Program-made: the position numbers and the translations under genes | Shown: positions 12,401 through 24,400 of the stretch, piece by piece | How the letters are laid out: each line of letters starts with the position of its first letter | How positions within the stretch are numbered: position 1 is the first letter of the stretch | The notes under the pieces: generated by a model | The model's database searches: none | Told to the model about the DNA's origin: nothing | Seen by the model: the letters and a program-made list of their open reading frames with translations, nothing else | NCBI GenBank assembly: GCA_037903475.1 | Contig: JBAJFG010000593.1 | Coordinates: forward strand, 62,001 to 126,000 | DNA: 64,000 bases | From: Ancylostoma caninum | Taxonomy: Eukaryota > Nematoda > Chromadorea > Rhabditida > Ancylostomatidae | Reading direction: 5' to 3'

Positions 12401-15400
12401 CGGTACCTGTCGGAATGCAAGGTACCTAACCAATGGAAGACCAGCAGGACCGTGTTGCTGTACAAGAAGGGAGACCCGCAGGATATTGGCAATTATCGCC
12501 CCATCTGCCTACTGTCCGTCGTCTACAAGCTTTTCACGCGAGTGATCCTCAATAGGATCGAAAGGACACTAGACGAGGGACAGCCGTGCGAGCAAGCAGG
12601 GTTTCGAAAAGGATTCAGTACGATCGACCACATACACACCGTCACTAGACTCATCGAAGTATCGCGAGAGTATAAGATGCCCCTCTGTCTCACGTTCATC
12701 GATTTGAAGAAAGCCTTCGACTCTGTTGAGACGGAAGCGGTGTTGGAAGCCCTGGGCAACCAGGGCATACCTACTCAATACATCAAGGTATTTCGTGAGC
12801 TCTACAGCAACTTCACGACCAAAATTTCTTCATTCTACGACGACATCACCATCGACGTCAAGAGAGGGGTTCGGCAAGGCGATACCATGTCGCCAAAACT
12901 ATTCAGCGCCACTCTCGAAGACGTCATGCGGAAACTGGAATGGGATAGCATGGGAGTGCAAGTTGATGGCCGGCGACTTAGTCATCTTCACTTCGCTGAC
13001 GACATCGTTCTTATAACACCAACCATCAGCGAGGCGGAACAGATGCTGGCCGACTTCGAGGACGCGTGTGGAAAGATTGGTCTCCAGCTGAATCTGAAGA
13101 AGACGATGTTCATCAAAAACGGATGGGTCCCGGATGCCCCATTCTCGCTAAACGGAACGACCATATCCGAATGCTCCAACTACGTATACTTAGGCCGGGA
13201 AGTCAACATGATGAACGACCTCGCTCCAGAGCTGGGCAGGAGGAAACGAGCGGCTTGGGGAGCTTACAAGAGCATCGAGGACGTGGTGAAGAAGACAAAG
13301 AACACCAAGCTCCGTGCCCACCTTTCCAACACAACCGTTCTCCCTGCTTTGACCTGCGCCTCAGAAACCTGGGCGTTGCGCAAGCAGGATGAGATTGCGG
13401 TCAGCGTCGTCGAACGCTCCATCGAGAGGAGTTCCACCCTTCGTCAACAATCGTAGGTCAGGAACGCTGCCGCTTACGCAAAGTTGAGTAAGATTCGGTG
13501 GACCGGACACGTGATGCGTTTTAATGACAACCGTTGGACAAGAGCCGTCAACGACTGGACTCCACGGGACGTTAAGCGCACGACAGGAAGACCACCGACC
13601 GGATGGTCAGACTTTTTCACGAAGTCCTTCAAGGATAGATACAATGCTCTTCGTGTCCCTCGAACGAACAGAACCCATTATACGACTCTCGCTCGCGAGA
13701 GGGACAAATTGAAGGATTGCTGGCGCCCGCTCGGTATATCCGAAGATTGACGGTAGTCAAGGTGATCAAGTTGATGAACCAACGATCCCTGTGGTGTACC
13801 CATTTTCAAACAGAATGTTTTTTGTCCATCACTTCCTAAGCCGTTTGGTCGCTGGTTTTCTTCATGCTCTGTTCAATTTCATGTGGAGCGGGTGAGCACT
13901 CTGCGAGTGTAGTATGTAGTTTTCACATGATTCTTTCATACACCAGCGTATTTCTTCGTTTCTTTTGTGAAATTGAACTTTGGAATGAGAAAGAGAAAGA
14001 TCTAATAAGATCAACCCAATAGTCCGGAAATGTGGACTCTCAGTGTGAAAGATAGAAAGGAATTGGACGAGCATCGATAAGCATCCATCATAATATCATC
14101 CATAATAATATCTTATTAATAGTTTCTTCAGACATCGCACGACAATACGCACACGAGAGTCCGTACAATTAGTAAAAGTACTGCATCGTCACCTTGAAAG
14201 ACCACTACAGAGAAAGGTGATGGAACCGAAAGAAATCAGGAGGTTAACAGTCAGGAGGAATTAATGGAAGCACTAAAGTTTACTGCTTGACCGATCAGAA
14301 AAAGAGAAGCAGTGATAGGAACACAGTATCACGAACCTACGAACTTTTAAATACCTACCCACTGTGATTCACCACTTTCCACTTGCCAGCGAGTTCGGTG
14401 GGTGAAACAGCCACCGTTTACTTTGATGGACGTTGCTGCACGTATTGTTAATATTTTGCCAAGGTATGATGAAGGCTCTATGAGCCGGAAGCTAATCAAA
14501 TAAAAAGTTGACGAAGTTGTGGTACTGGGCTTCTACAAGGTTTTACCTGATGTGTTCTAACTTTCTAACTGCTTCAGATAGCGTTAAAGCATAAGATGAA
14601 GAGTTTCAAAGCAAAAAGCATAGAACCCATGTATCCAAGAATTAGAACCTATGAATTTTAGCAGTCTGGCACCTCTCAATTCGGCCACTTTGCCACTACT
14701 CCCAACCCCGCATGAACTCCTGTAGCAGCGCAATGCGAAGTATTTGAGGCGCCCTCGTGCGCTTCTCATGGCCGTTGCACAAGTATGAGATACATGCAGA
14801 AATACCATCTTGGACAGTGATTCTAAAGAAGGTGTTTCATTCCGATCAACGGGATTTACCTCGTGCACTTCCCTCATGAGAGGTAGCAACGAGTGATCCC
14901 ACCCCCATCCAAACTGCTGCTAACCTCATCGAGCATTGTGAGATGCCTTTCTGGAATGCTCGTATCCTTAAATTTATTCGTCGGATCGATGAACCATTCA
15001 CGCCCAGCTGACGCACCATAGTAGTAATAGCCGGGTGGTATTGTGGAGACATCCAGGACACCTAAGCAATGAGGAAATAGGGTGACATTCCAAAAAATCC
15101 TATATGTCAAAACATTTTCTTTCCAAAATTTTGGTTGAGATCGTATGATCACTTCACCTATGTGCATCATCGGTGCTGTGGTAAGGATGCAACACGTCTG
15201 AGCACATCGTCGAGCAAACTGGGCCTGAAACGCTAAATTAGTTTCCTGTCTTGATTTTTTTAGAACTAATTCATATTGTTTGAATTACTATTATCAATCG
15301 TTTTATCCAGTTTAAGTATTAGGTATGATTTGAGACCGAATAATGCATTAAATACACCTGATTTTAATGATAAATAAATAATAATAATAATAAGTTAATA

Positions 15401-18400
15401 ATAAATAAATAAATAAATAAATACACCTGATTTTGAAAACTCGGTTTCGAATAAGTTGAAAATTTGGATATGCTGAAAACAGGGAGCAGCACAACCTTTG
15501 CGCAATGATAAGAAGGGACCGAGTGGACTAAGTGTTTTCTATTTAAACATTTAGATTTTCTGAATTGAATCAATTTCTGAATTAAAGGCAGTGTCCCATC
15601 TCGTTGCGCATCTTGGGGATATCAACGGATCCTTGATCTCCTGGCTATGCTGATTATAAAAATGTACATCAATGGTCTCCTTCATGTGCCACCTCATAGT
15701 GGTGAAGGGGTGAACGCCAACCGGATCCGTCCGGGAAAGCGGCCAACGGCACACCGGCCACGCAGTTCGCGCACCCAGCGCGTGAATGGGCGGCTCTGCG
15801 CCTAGCCCCAGCACGGCGAAGCCCGGAGTAACCAGGCCACAATCATCGCTCCCACAACTTCATCCACTCGCCTTAGTCCCCTGCAGGCTGTGCCTGCCCA
15901 GTCAGGTAGCGCTGGATCCGCACACAGCCAAAGGCGAAGAAATCTCAGGGCCATAGGCTACCATAGAAAACGGACAAGGGTGAGCCATCTGATTGCTTGC
16001 ACATACAACTGTCGTAGCGTCAGTTCGACCACTCAGCTATCGGTTTTAATTGAGGAAGCACAACGGATTAAGTACGACGTCATTGGCCTGAGCGAAACGA
16101 AACGGAAGGAACCTCTGACGTGCACATGGAACAACGGTGCCGCTGTTTTTCTAGGAGCTCGTAAAACCGGCTCAACGTCGGGGGGAGTGGGCTTCATCGT
16201 GGCACCAAACTTCGCCAGAAACATCACAAGTGCCGCATTTCATGGACATCGACTGGGGGTACTGACAGCATCGCTGTCAAAGGACATCGATGTCTCCGTC
16301 ATCCAGGCCTACGCTCCTACCGCGGATAGGGATGAAGAAGAACACGACGAGTTCTACAGCGACCTTAGTGATCTCATCCGTTCCCAGAAGAGCACCTATG
16401 TTGTGGTAATGGGTGACTTCAACGCTCGCATAGGACCACGAAAGGTTGGAGAAGTATTTATCGGACCGAACTCGGCAGAGCAGAGGAACGAGGCCGGAGA
16501 AAGGCTCGCAAACTTCTGTGAAACGCACCATCTCTTCCATGGGAACAGCCAGTTTGTGAAGAATATAGCAAAGAGATGGACATATGTCTCTCCCAATGGG
16601 CAACACTATCACGAACTCGATCATATCTTGTGTAACAAGCGAGTTATCACGGACGTTGGTGTTGTCCCATCATTCAACACGGGAAGTGACCATCGCTTAT
16701 TACGAGCTCGGCTGCATTTCGACCGAGGACAAGTGCGCTTAGCCCGAATACGCTTGAGGCGCCCACGACCAACTATCCTAGATGAGGAGATGGTCAGAGT
16801 CACTGCTGCCAAGGAGGCCTTTGAGATGGTAGACGACCTCAACGAGGATTACACCCACCTGGTTGAAACCATCGTCAAGATCAGGAATGAGTGTCGTGCC
16901 GCAGCACCCAACCATGCAACAGGACGGATCTCCAGCAGCACCCGCGCCCTTCTTGAGAGGCGGAGGCACATGGATCGACAAGGGAATCAGGTAGAATACG
17001 CAGTCCTGAACAGACTCTGCAGGCAAAGGCTAGCTGAGGACCACGTGAACTTCGTTAGAAATCGTCTGCTTGATGCCGCCCATAGTAAGCGCAGCCTGAA
17101 GGTGGAAAGGCGTGCGCTGGCAGAACATCGTCTATCGATCCCGTGTTTGAAAGCTCCAGATGGTTCGCGTTGTACGTCTCGACCAGGAATGAAGAATATC
17201 ATGAAGAACTTCTATTCTGCCCTCTTCAGATCAGCATCGGGCCAAACTACTGTTTTGAGCCCCGGAGATGAGGTCCTGCCGTTCCTTCCGTCGGAGGTGC
17301 GCCATGCGATTGAGATGATGCCGCGAGGAAAAGCTCCTGGTTCTGATGGAATTACAGTGGAACTTTTACAGACTTGCGGACCCACTCTGTACGCCGCACT
17401 GGCGAGACGGTTCTCCCGCTACCTTGCAAAATGTGAAGTATCAGTGGCTTGGAAGCGGTCCTCGACCATTCTCCTTTTTAAAAAGAAAGACAAAGAAAAC
17501 TTGGAAAACTACCGTCCTATCACGCTGCTGCCAGTGTTATACAAGGTTTTCACGCGTTGCCTCCTGACGCGTATTCGGAAGACGCTGGACAAAGCTCAAC
17601 CGGTAGAGCAGGCAGGATTCCGGCGCAAGTTCAGCACGCTGGATCACATAATCACCTGCTGCCGATTGATCGAGGCCGCCCGAGAATACCAAGAACCGCT
17701 AGTGCTTACTTTTGTTGACTACAAAAAGGCATTTGACTCACTGGAGCCGGAGAAGGTATGGAAAGCGCTGGAAGAACAGGGTGTTGAGTCGCGATACATA
17801 AAGGTTTTGTGTGAGTGCTACTCGGGATGCACCACGGTGTTTCGGCCGTTTCTCAACGATATCGAGGTACCTGTGGAGAAAGGAGTTCGTCAAGGCGACC
17901 CAGTTTCACCGAATTTATTCTCAGCGTGTTTGGAGTCGGTCATTCGCAACTGCGACTGGAGCACCCTTGGAGTCCTCATCGACGGGAAGCGGCTGAACCA
18001 TCTACGTTTCGCAGATGACATAGTGCTGATCACGAGGTCACCGGACGATGCCTCTGAAATGCTTAGACTGCTGGACGAAGAAGGAAGAAGAACAGGTCTC
18101 AGCATCAACACGACTAAAACGAAGGTCATGAGGAGTGCATTTTCTAGTCAGCAGTCGGTATTTCTTCAGGGTGTTCCCCTCGAAGACGTCAGCGAGTATA
18201 TCTATCTTGGTCGCCTCCTAAACATGGAGAACGACATCAAGCCCGAGATCGCGAGGAGACGACGAGCAGGCTGGGCCGCTTATAATTCGACTAAAAGCGT
18301 ACTCGAGAACACCAAGGACCAGAAGCTACGCGCGGATCTCTTCAACTCGGCCGTGCTGCCAGCCCTGTGCTACGCGAGCGAAACGTGGGCGCTGACAAAA

Positions 18401-21400
18401 ATCGCCGAGACTCAGCTTCGCTCGGCCCAGGTCTCACTTGAACGTCGCATGCTTGGGCTGTCCTTGCGCCAGCAACGAGAGCGTCGTCTACAAAACTCTG
18501 ATATTAGAGCAATGACGATGGTCCATGACGCTGTTCTTCACGCCGATGAGTCGAAACATCGGTACGCAGGACATCTCATGCGATGCTCGGATGGTCGATG
18601 GAGTTCTGCGGTTCTGCGATGGTACCCTCGCGACAGGAAGCGACCGCGCGGCCGACCTCCTATAAGGTGGTACGATTCGTTGGCTTATCGAAACAACAGC
18701 GGTGCGTCCGGTTCAGTTAAGGTCCACTGGTCGACTAAGGCCCAAGACCGATCGGTGTGGAAGAGAAGTTGGGACCCGCGCAAGGCCAACCGCCGTGCTG
18801 AGGAACGGGTCGCCTAAGTATCCTAAGTAAGTAAGTACATCGATGGTCATGAGAATGACTGAAACCCCTTTCTTGGGAGGGTCCGATATGCAGATTTCGT
18901 AGAACACTTGGGCAGAGCGGTCCGTGAGTGTTGGCTGCCTGCCACGGCCGCAGCCCACCACGGCTAAGGCCAGCGCCGGACGCAGAAAGTGGGCGGGAGG
19001 GGCGAGGGAGAAAAAGTGGGGTCTCCGCCGCTTTGGGGACCCAGATGGAAAGTGAAATTAATAAAAATATTTTTAACAATAATTATTAATAAAAATTATT
19101 TTAAAAACAATAATAAAAGTAAACAGTTAAAAACAAACTAATACAAGGCTTTCATTTGTATAGTGAAGGAATTTCAAATATCTGGCGGCCCATTCTCGGG
19201 TGTAGGGGCGCCCGCGTCAGCCACTGGATAAGGCCTATGGCATAATACAGCGACGTTGTCGCTGTGAAGAAATTAAATTAAAATGATGAGAACAAAACGT
19301 TAGAATTCGTATTGCCTGTCAAAATTTGCGAGGAACAGCATGCTGGTACAGAAGCAGTATTACGAAAACTGCTAAGGCTGAACAGTAGCTGCGACAGCTT
19401 CGGTGTGAAGTATGCCATGCATGGCCCATGGGCCTAATACTTCTTGATGTATCCGATCGATAAGGCCAACGGCCTTACGCGTAAACTCGATTCGACAATT
19501 TGTTCCAGATCCCGTCGCGAAAAAAGAAGTTTAAAAAACGGATTTGGAGACCGCTTTGTAAAATTCTATGCATATCGCTGGACTCAGCGTATCGATGAGA
19601 TTCAGAACCTCTCAAAAGGTCAAGAAACGAGGTGGGACAGTGCTTTTAATGAATGAACTAATTGAGTTATTCGCTTTGAATATGGCGAAAAAGGCGCATT
19701 GCAGGGATTGCTAAGTCGTGCATGTTCTAACTTGTTGTTCACGACGATTTTCAGCCGTCCACTCTGTTAAAGGCAGGGGGCCACCTCGTTCTGCCTGTTG
19801 GATTTACCGTTAATTCTAGACCTTCTCATCATGTTGATCCCCGGGATGTACATCAACAGGCACAGAAGCGACGAAATACCCATTTTTGAAAGGCACGAAC
19901 TGAGTAAAAATTTGGAACCCGGAGGCGGATCGCTCCAAGCTGTGCTAGCTGCCTGCCACGGCTGCCGCGTTGGTCAACGAGTCTTGGCGTGTTCACTCGA
20001 TAAGATCAACGGCTTTACACGTCAACTCCGGTTAGCAAACTGTTACAGACCCCGTCCTGGAAGACGGGTTTATAGACCATTCTGAGACCATTTATGTATA
20101 CCGTTAGAACCATCGCGCCGAGTAGATGCAGAATCTGCTGTTAGCTGAACTACGAAGATGAGGTGGACCCCTGCCTTTAAGACGGAAACGATGTGGATAT
20201 GCGTGGGATTTGTGGGTTCAAGCAGCACGATGATAAGAGATTCCTGAATGGAAGCTACACCAGGAATGAGTTGGATAAATTCTCGGAAAGGCCACAGATG
20301 AAAACCGAAAGAACTGACAGGTGACCTGCGGCTTTTCCGTTTTCCGCTTTAGTCCTTTCAAAATAGCTCCTGCGGTCCTTCCGAATAGTTACGGGGATGC
20401 GTGCAGTGCATCAGTCCCACAGGAACTCACGACACAACCGATTTACTCTCCTGGGAGCACCACGCGGTGGTACCGCGGAAAAGCACGGGGTGCGATTTGG
20501 TGTTCTCATATACATACCCCTTTTGCTCTCACCTGGACGTAAGCCATACCCATTCTATTTCTTTTGATGTGGTATACTATAGTCCTTGCATCGCAACGAG
20601 CATTTAAACAGCTTTCGTCCTATTTTAGTTAGTATTCTATTCAGTATTCTTCCTTTCTCAATCTGTAATTAGAATTCCATTCAGAGCATCAACGTTATGG
20701 AACGTCCACAAGTCTGGGCATGTTCGACATAGTAGGGCATTAGAGTTTTACGTTCGAAAATATTTTTTCGAATGTCCAAATATTCGAGTCTTCGAATTTC
20801 TGGGGACCTCCGAATTTTCGAATGTTCGAATATTTGAAAGAACATTCGAATTTTATTCGATTCGGTCAAAACTCTAGTAGGTATGACCAGGGTTAAGCGT
20901 CCGATGGGAATTGCCCATGAGAGGGGAGGGTCGTGTGGGAGGGGGCTGGGAGGGAGGGGGGAGGGGAGGGGCGTAATGGAGAGGTGGGGTGGGGTAAGTA
21001 GAGGGGTGGCTTGACGAATGAGTGTAACATGAAAGTTATGATTGTTTTGTGACATTGTGAGAAATGACGGTCTGCTCTTGTTACTCAGACAACCTTCGCT
21101 TGTCGCGCGCGCCTGTTTGAGGTCTCCGCGAGAAGCGAGCCCTGGTTCGCTTCGCCCGGAGCAGAACGAAATACTACAGTTTCGAAGACGCAGGTCGTAA
21201 AATCGCTCACTTCTGCAGAAGCACAATTTCGCTAGGCGCGGAGCAGACGAGGGACAATTTTCGAAGGACGCAGACGACAACATCGCTGGGCGCGAGAGAG
21301 AACACATCTTCACCAGCAAGAAATACGAAGCAACATCAGTGGGACTTCGCCGGTCAGGGCCGCGGACAGGTTTGGTTGTTAAGGGCGTGGAGCCAATCTT

Positions 21401-24400
21401 TTCCAACCGCTATCCCCCATCCAATGAGGGAGAGGTTGTAGCAGCCGCTTTTGTAAAGATGGGCATGCATCATCAGTACATTTGTGTGGTGGATCCTTGC
21501 CGCTTAACGTTCAACGCCTGAGCACCATCCGGTATTGACCGGTTGTGACGTCGTCGCTGGGCGCGCGCAACAAGTTCGCTGGGCGCGTCACAATCTCGCT
21601 TCTGCCGGGGCCTTACCTGCGCGTACAGCGAGATTGTCGCGCGCGCCCAGCGAGGGTTTGTCTGAGTAACAAGAAGGATCACGCCATTACGTGTTGAAAC
21701 ATTACTGATTGGCAGCCTATGCGAGAGATGCAGGGCTGGCTCGCCCACGGGTTCGATTCCCGGGTGCCTCCGAAGGTTTTTTGCACGGGTCGGAATCATT
21801 TCGGAATTGAATATGAAGTAAAGAGGGTGCTAGTATTCAAAAAGGGTATGGGAAGCGAAATCGATCGATCCATATGCGAGAATTTGAATTCAGAGCCTGT
21901 CTGTTCGTAGGAATGTAAGGTGACTTAGACCTCGTGCTGAAGTTGTCTGACGTGGAGTCAGCAAACGATTCCCAATGTTTCCATAGAGGACGATCAGCTC
22001 TATCGTTTTTCGAAGTTTTGATTCTCTAGGGCTCTAAATGGTTTTGGGAGCTCGATGCGAAGCATTTCAAAACTTCGAGTCTCCGGAGGTAAATTTCCCA
22101 TCTAAACCACTCGGGCTGGAGCAAGTTTCGGGCCGCGATAATGAGGCAAACGAACAAATGTTCGGAGCTCTATTACGTGAAGGTAAGGAAACTTCGGTTG
22201 TAGACAAAATCTCTTCATGGGAATTGAGGAAGTGAAAACCTCACAACTTGAACAGATTGTGAAAATGCAGTAGATCTGTTTGGGAAGTCACCGGAAAGTC
22301 ATTTGCAGATATCACGAAAACTTTTCTTTTATGAGTTTCAGACGAAAAAATTTCCCATTGGATTACAGAATCTTGCTCCACAAAGTTTGTTTGTTGTCCC
22401 GCAATTTAGATGGGAAATTCACCAAATTTCCTACCCTGCACTCTGGTGCGCTCCAGTGATAATCTGGTTGGAATTTTGACTGTAGATGCGCACTACACCA
22501 GCGAGTATCCCCCCAAAGTGGCACCGTTCGTTTTTGAGAAACCGTCTTCGCTTTTGAGAAAAACCGTCATTAATGGTCAAAAAGTGGGTTTTGACCATTT
22601 TTTGACCATTAATGACGGTTTTTTTCAAAAACGAAGACGGTTTCTCAAAAACGATAGATGCCACTTTCGGGGAGAGCTGGTACCACTAGGCACATTTCTT
22701 GGAGTTAACAGCGTATCGGAACACTTCCTCAAACGAGAGAAATTTCCTGGGAAACTTCCAGGTTTGAGAGAAAAAAAAACCACGCTCCAATGACAATTTC
22801 TTGTATCTGACAGGTCCTATAACAAGTTTCAACGAGTTCTAGTGGCATCAAACAGTTCCGTACTGAGATCGGTTTTTCGAGGATTTTAGCTTGAATTTGA
22901 GATGATTTAGGCTGCCTTCGCTAAATGATACGCATTTCTTGCTGAAACATCATTCGTCGTCTCACTAACGCTTATTTAAGTCACTTTTTTTAGTGCTATC
23001 TGCTTTTCCTGAAAGAACCCTAGTGTGTAGGTACTTAGTAGCCCATTTCGGAATCCGACTGGACTTAGTACTCCCCAACCGACACTAACCACCTAGTGCT
23101 ACGCCCTGGGCAGAACGAAGACTGAACTGCACCACAGTTCACCGGGCAAAGAACGTAGCCGAAACACAGGGTTTGCTGCTCTTAGCAGACGGAATACAGC
23201 AGTTCTTGCAGCAATGTCTGCCTTCCATTTCTTGGGGTGTGGATTGCCAGGTTGTGCAGCGTTTGCCTTATCCAGTTATCTGAGTAGGAATTCTGAGAGG
23301 GAGGTCTCCAGGATATAAGTAAGCGAGCTGTAATCATTTGGAGGGTTTCCATTTATCATTCTTCTTAACACATAACGGACAATACGACCCACCGGTGGGT
23401 CGTATCCGTTTTATCCCTTTTTCTTAGGTGGAGCTCCCAATAATTCTGCCCCCAGGGGTTATTCTACGCACTAAACACGGAAATGACATCCATTTTGTAC
23501 CGTAACTGCTTTACTGTAGGATTACTGTAGTCATGCTGTAGATGCTGTTGATGTATTTTCTCACAGCATCTACAGCAAATTTGAACTTTGCGGTTACATG
23601 ACGTGCTGAACATAAACACGACATCAGTCCTGCACCGTAGAGCAGTACTCTAAGGCTACTGTAGCGTTATCGTATGGTTACTGTAGGCATACTGTAGATG
23701 CATATTATTCACGAAATTCAGTGAAACTTTGGCAAGTAGGATTATTTGACATGCTAAGTACGAAATTGACATTCATTTTGTACCGTAGCACAGTACAGTA
23801 AGGTTCCTGTAGGCATACTGTAGATGCATTTCGTTCACCAAATTCAGAGAAACGTAGGCAGGTTTCTAACATGCTGAACACGAATTTGAGATCCATTTTC
23901 CCTGGATTTCATATTCTTAACCTGTCTGTGACCTACCCTCCTGTGCAAATTTTGGTTAAATTCTGATAGAAAAATGTCTTTCTACAGTTTCTACAGTATA
24001 CATACAGTAACACTACAGAAGTGCTTTACCAAGTAAAATAGATGGCATAATTGTGATCAATATGTCAAATATGCCCTAATTATCGCAAATCCGGTGAGAA
24101 ACAAGCACAAACTCGCTTTGGTCCAAAGTGACCCTGAGCGGGAAATCTGCGTTGTCGCGAATGTGTTAAAGGTAAAAGATGGTATTTGAACCTAGCATTT
24201 CTCGCTTCTTGACCACATGATCCAGATCTCTTCTGCTACGGTTCTTCCGACAGTTTTTCTGCGGAGAATATAATCCCGACATCGTAAACTCTTGCGTATC
24301 ATCTTCGTATGGACTGCGGTGACGGTTGGCGCGTCTGGCCCATCCTTCACCACACACGCAGTTTTGCGGGCGGTGAACGCACAAATCTGATATGAATTGC

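Larger units (their letters stand above)
15678..18834 (+). mobile_element. Full-length RTE-1-like non-LTR retrotransposon
   Basis: The element has a ~110-bp GC-rich 5' leader, a short ORF1 (15786-15956), an overlapping long ORF2 to 18817, almost no 3' UTR, and a short TAAG-repeat tail (TAAGTATCCTAAGTAAGTAA) in place of poly(A), as RTE elements have. It is flanked by GTACATCAATGGTC (15664-15677) and GTACATCGATGGTC (18835-18848), 13 of 14 identical. These are a probable target duplication and set the boundaries. Confidence 0.88.
15582..19650. mobile_element. TTAA/AGGCAG element split by two later insertions
   Basis: The left end TTAAAGGCAGTGTCCCATCT (15582) and right end GGTGGGACAGTGCTTTTAA (19649) are inverted repeats. 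The element's own sequence is 15582-15677, about 18849-18970 (GGCTGCCTGCCACGGCCGCAG matches other family members) and 19227-19650. The gaps are the RTE and a CAGTG-type MITE. Confidence 0.75.

Noticed and set aside
15404..15422. AATAAATAAATAAATAA run as a regulatory AT hook or origin
   Set aside because: It is an ordinary A/T microsatellite in an intron.
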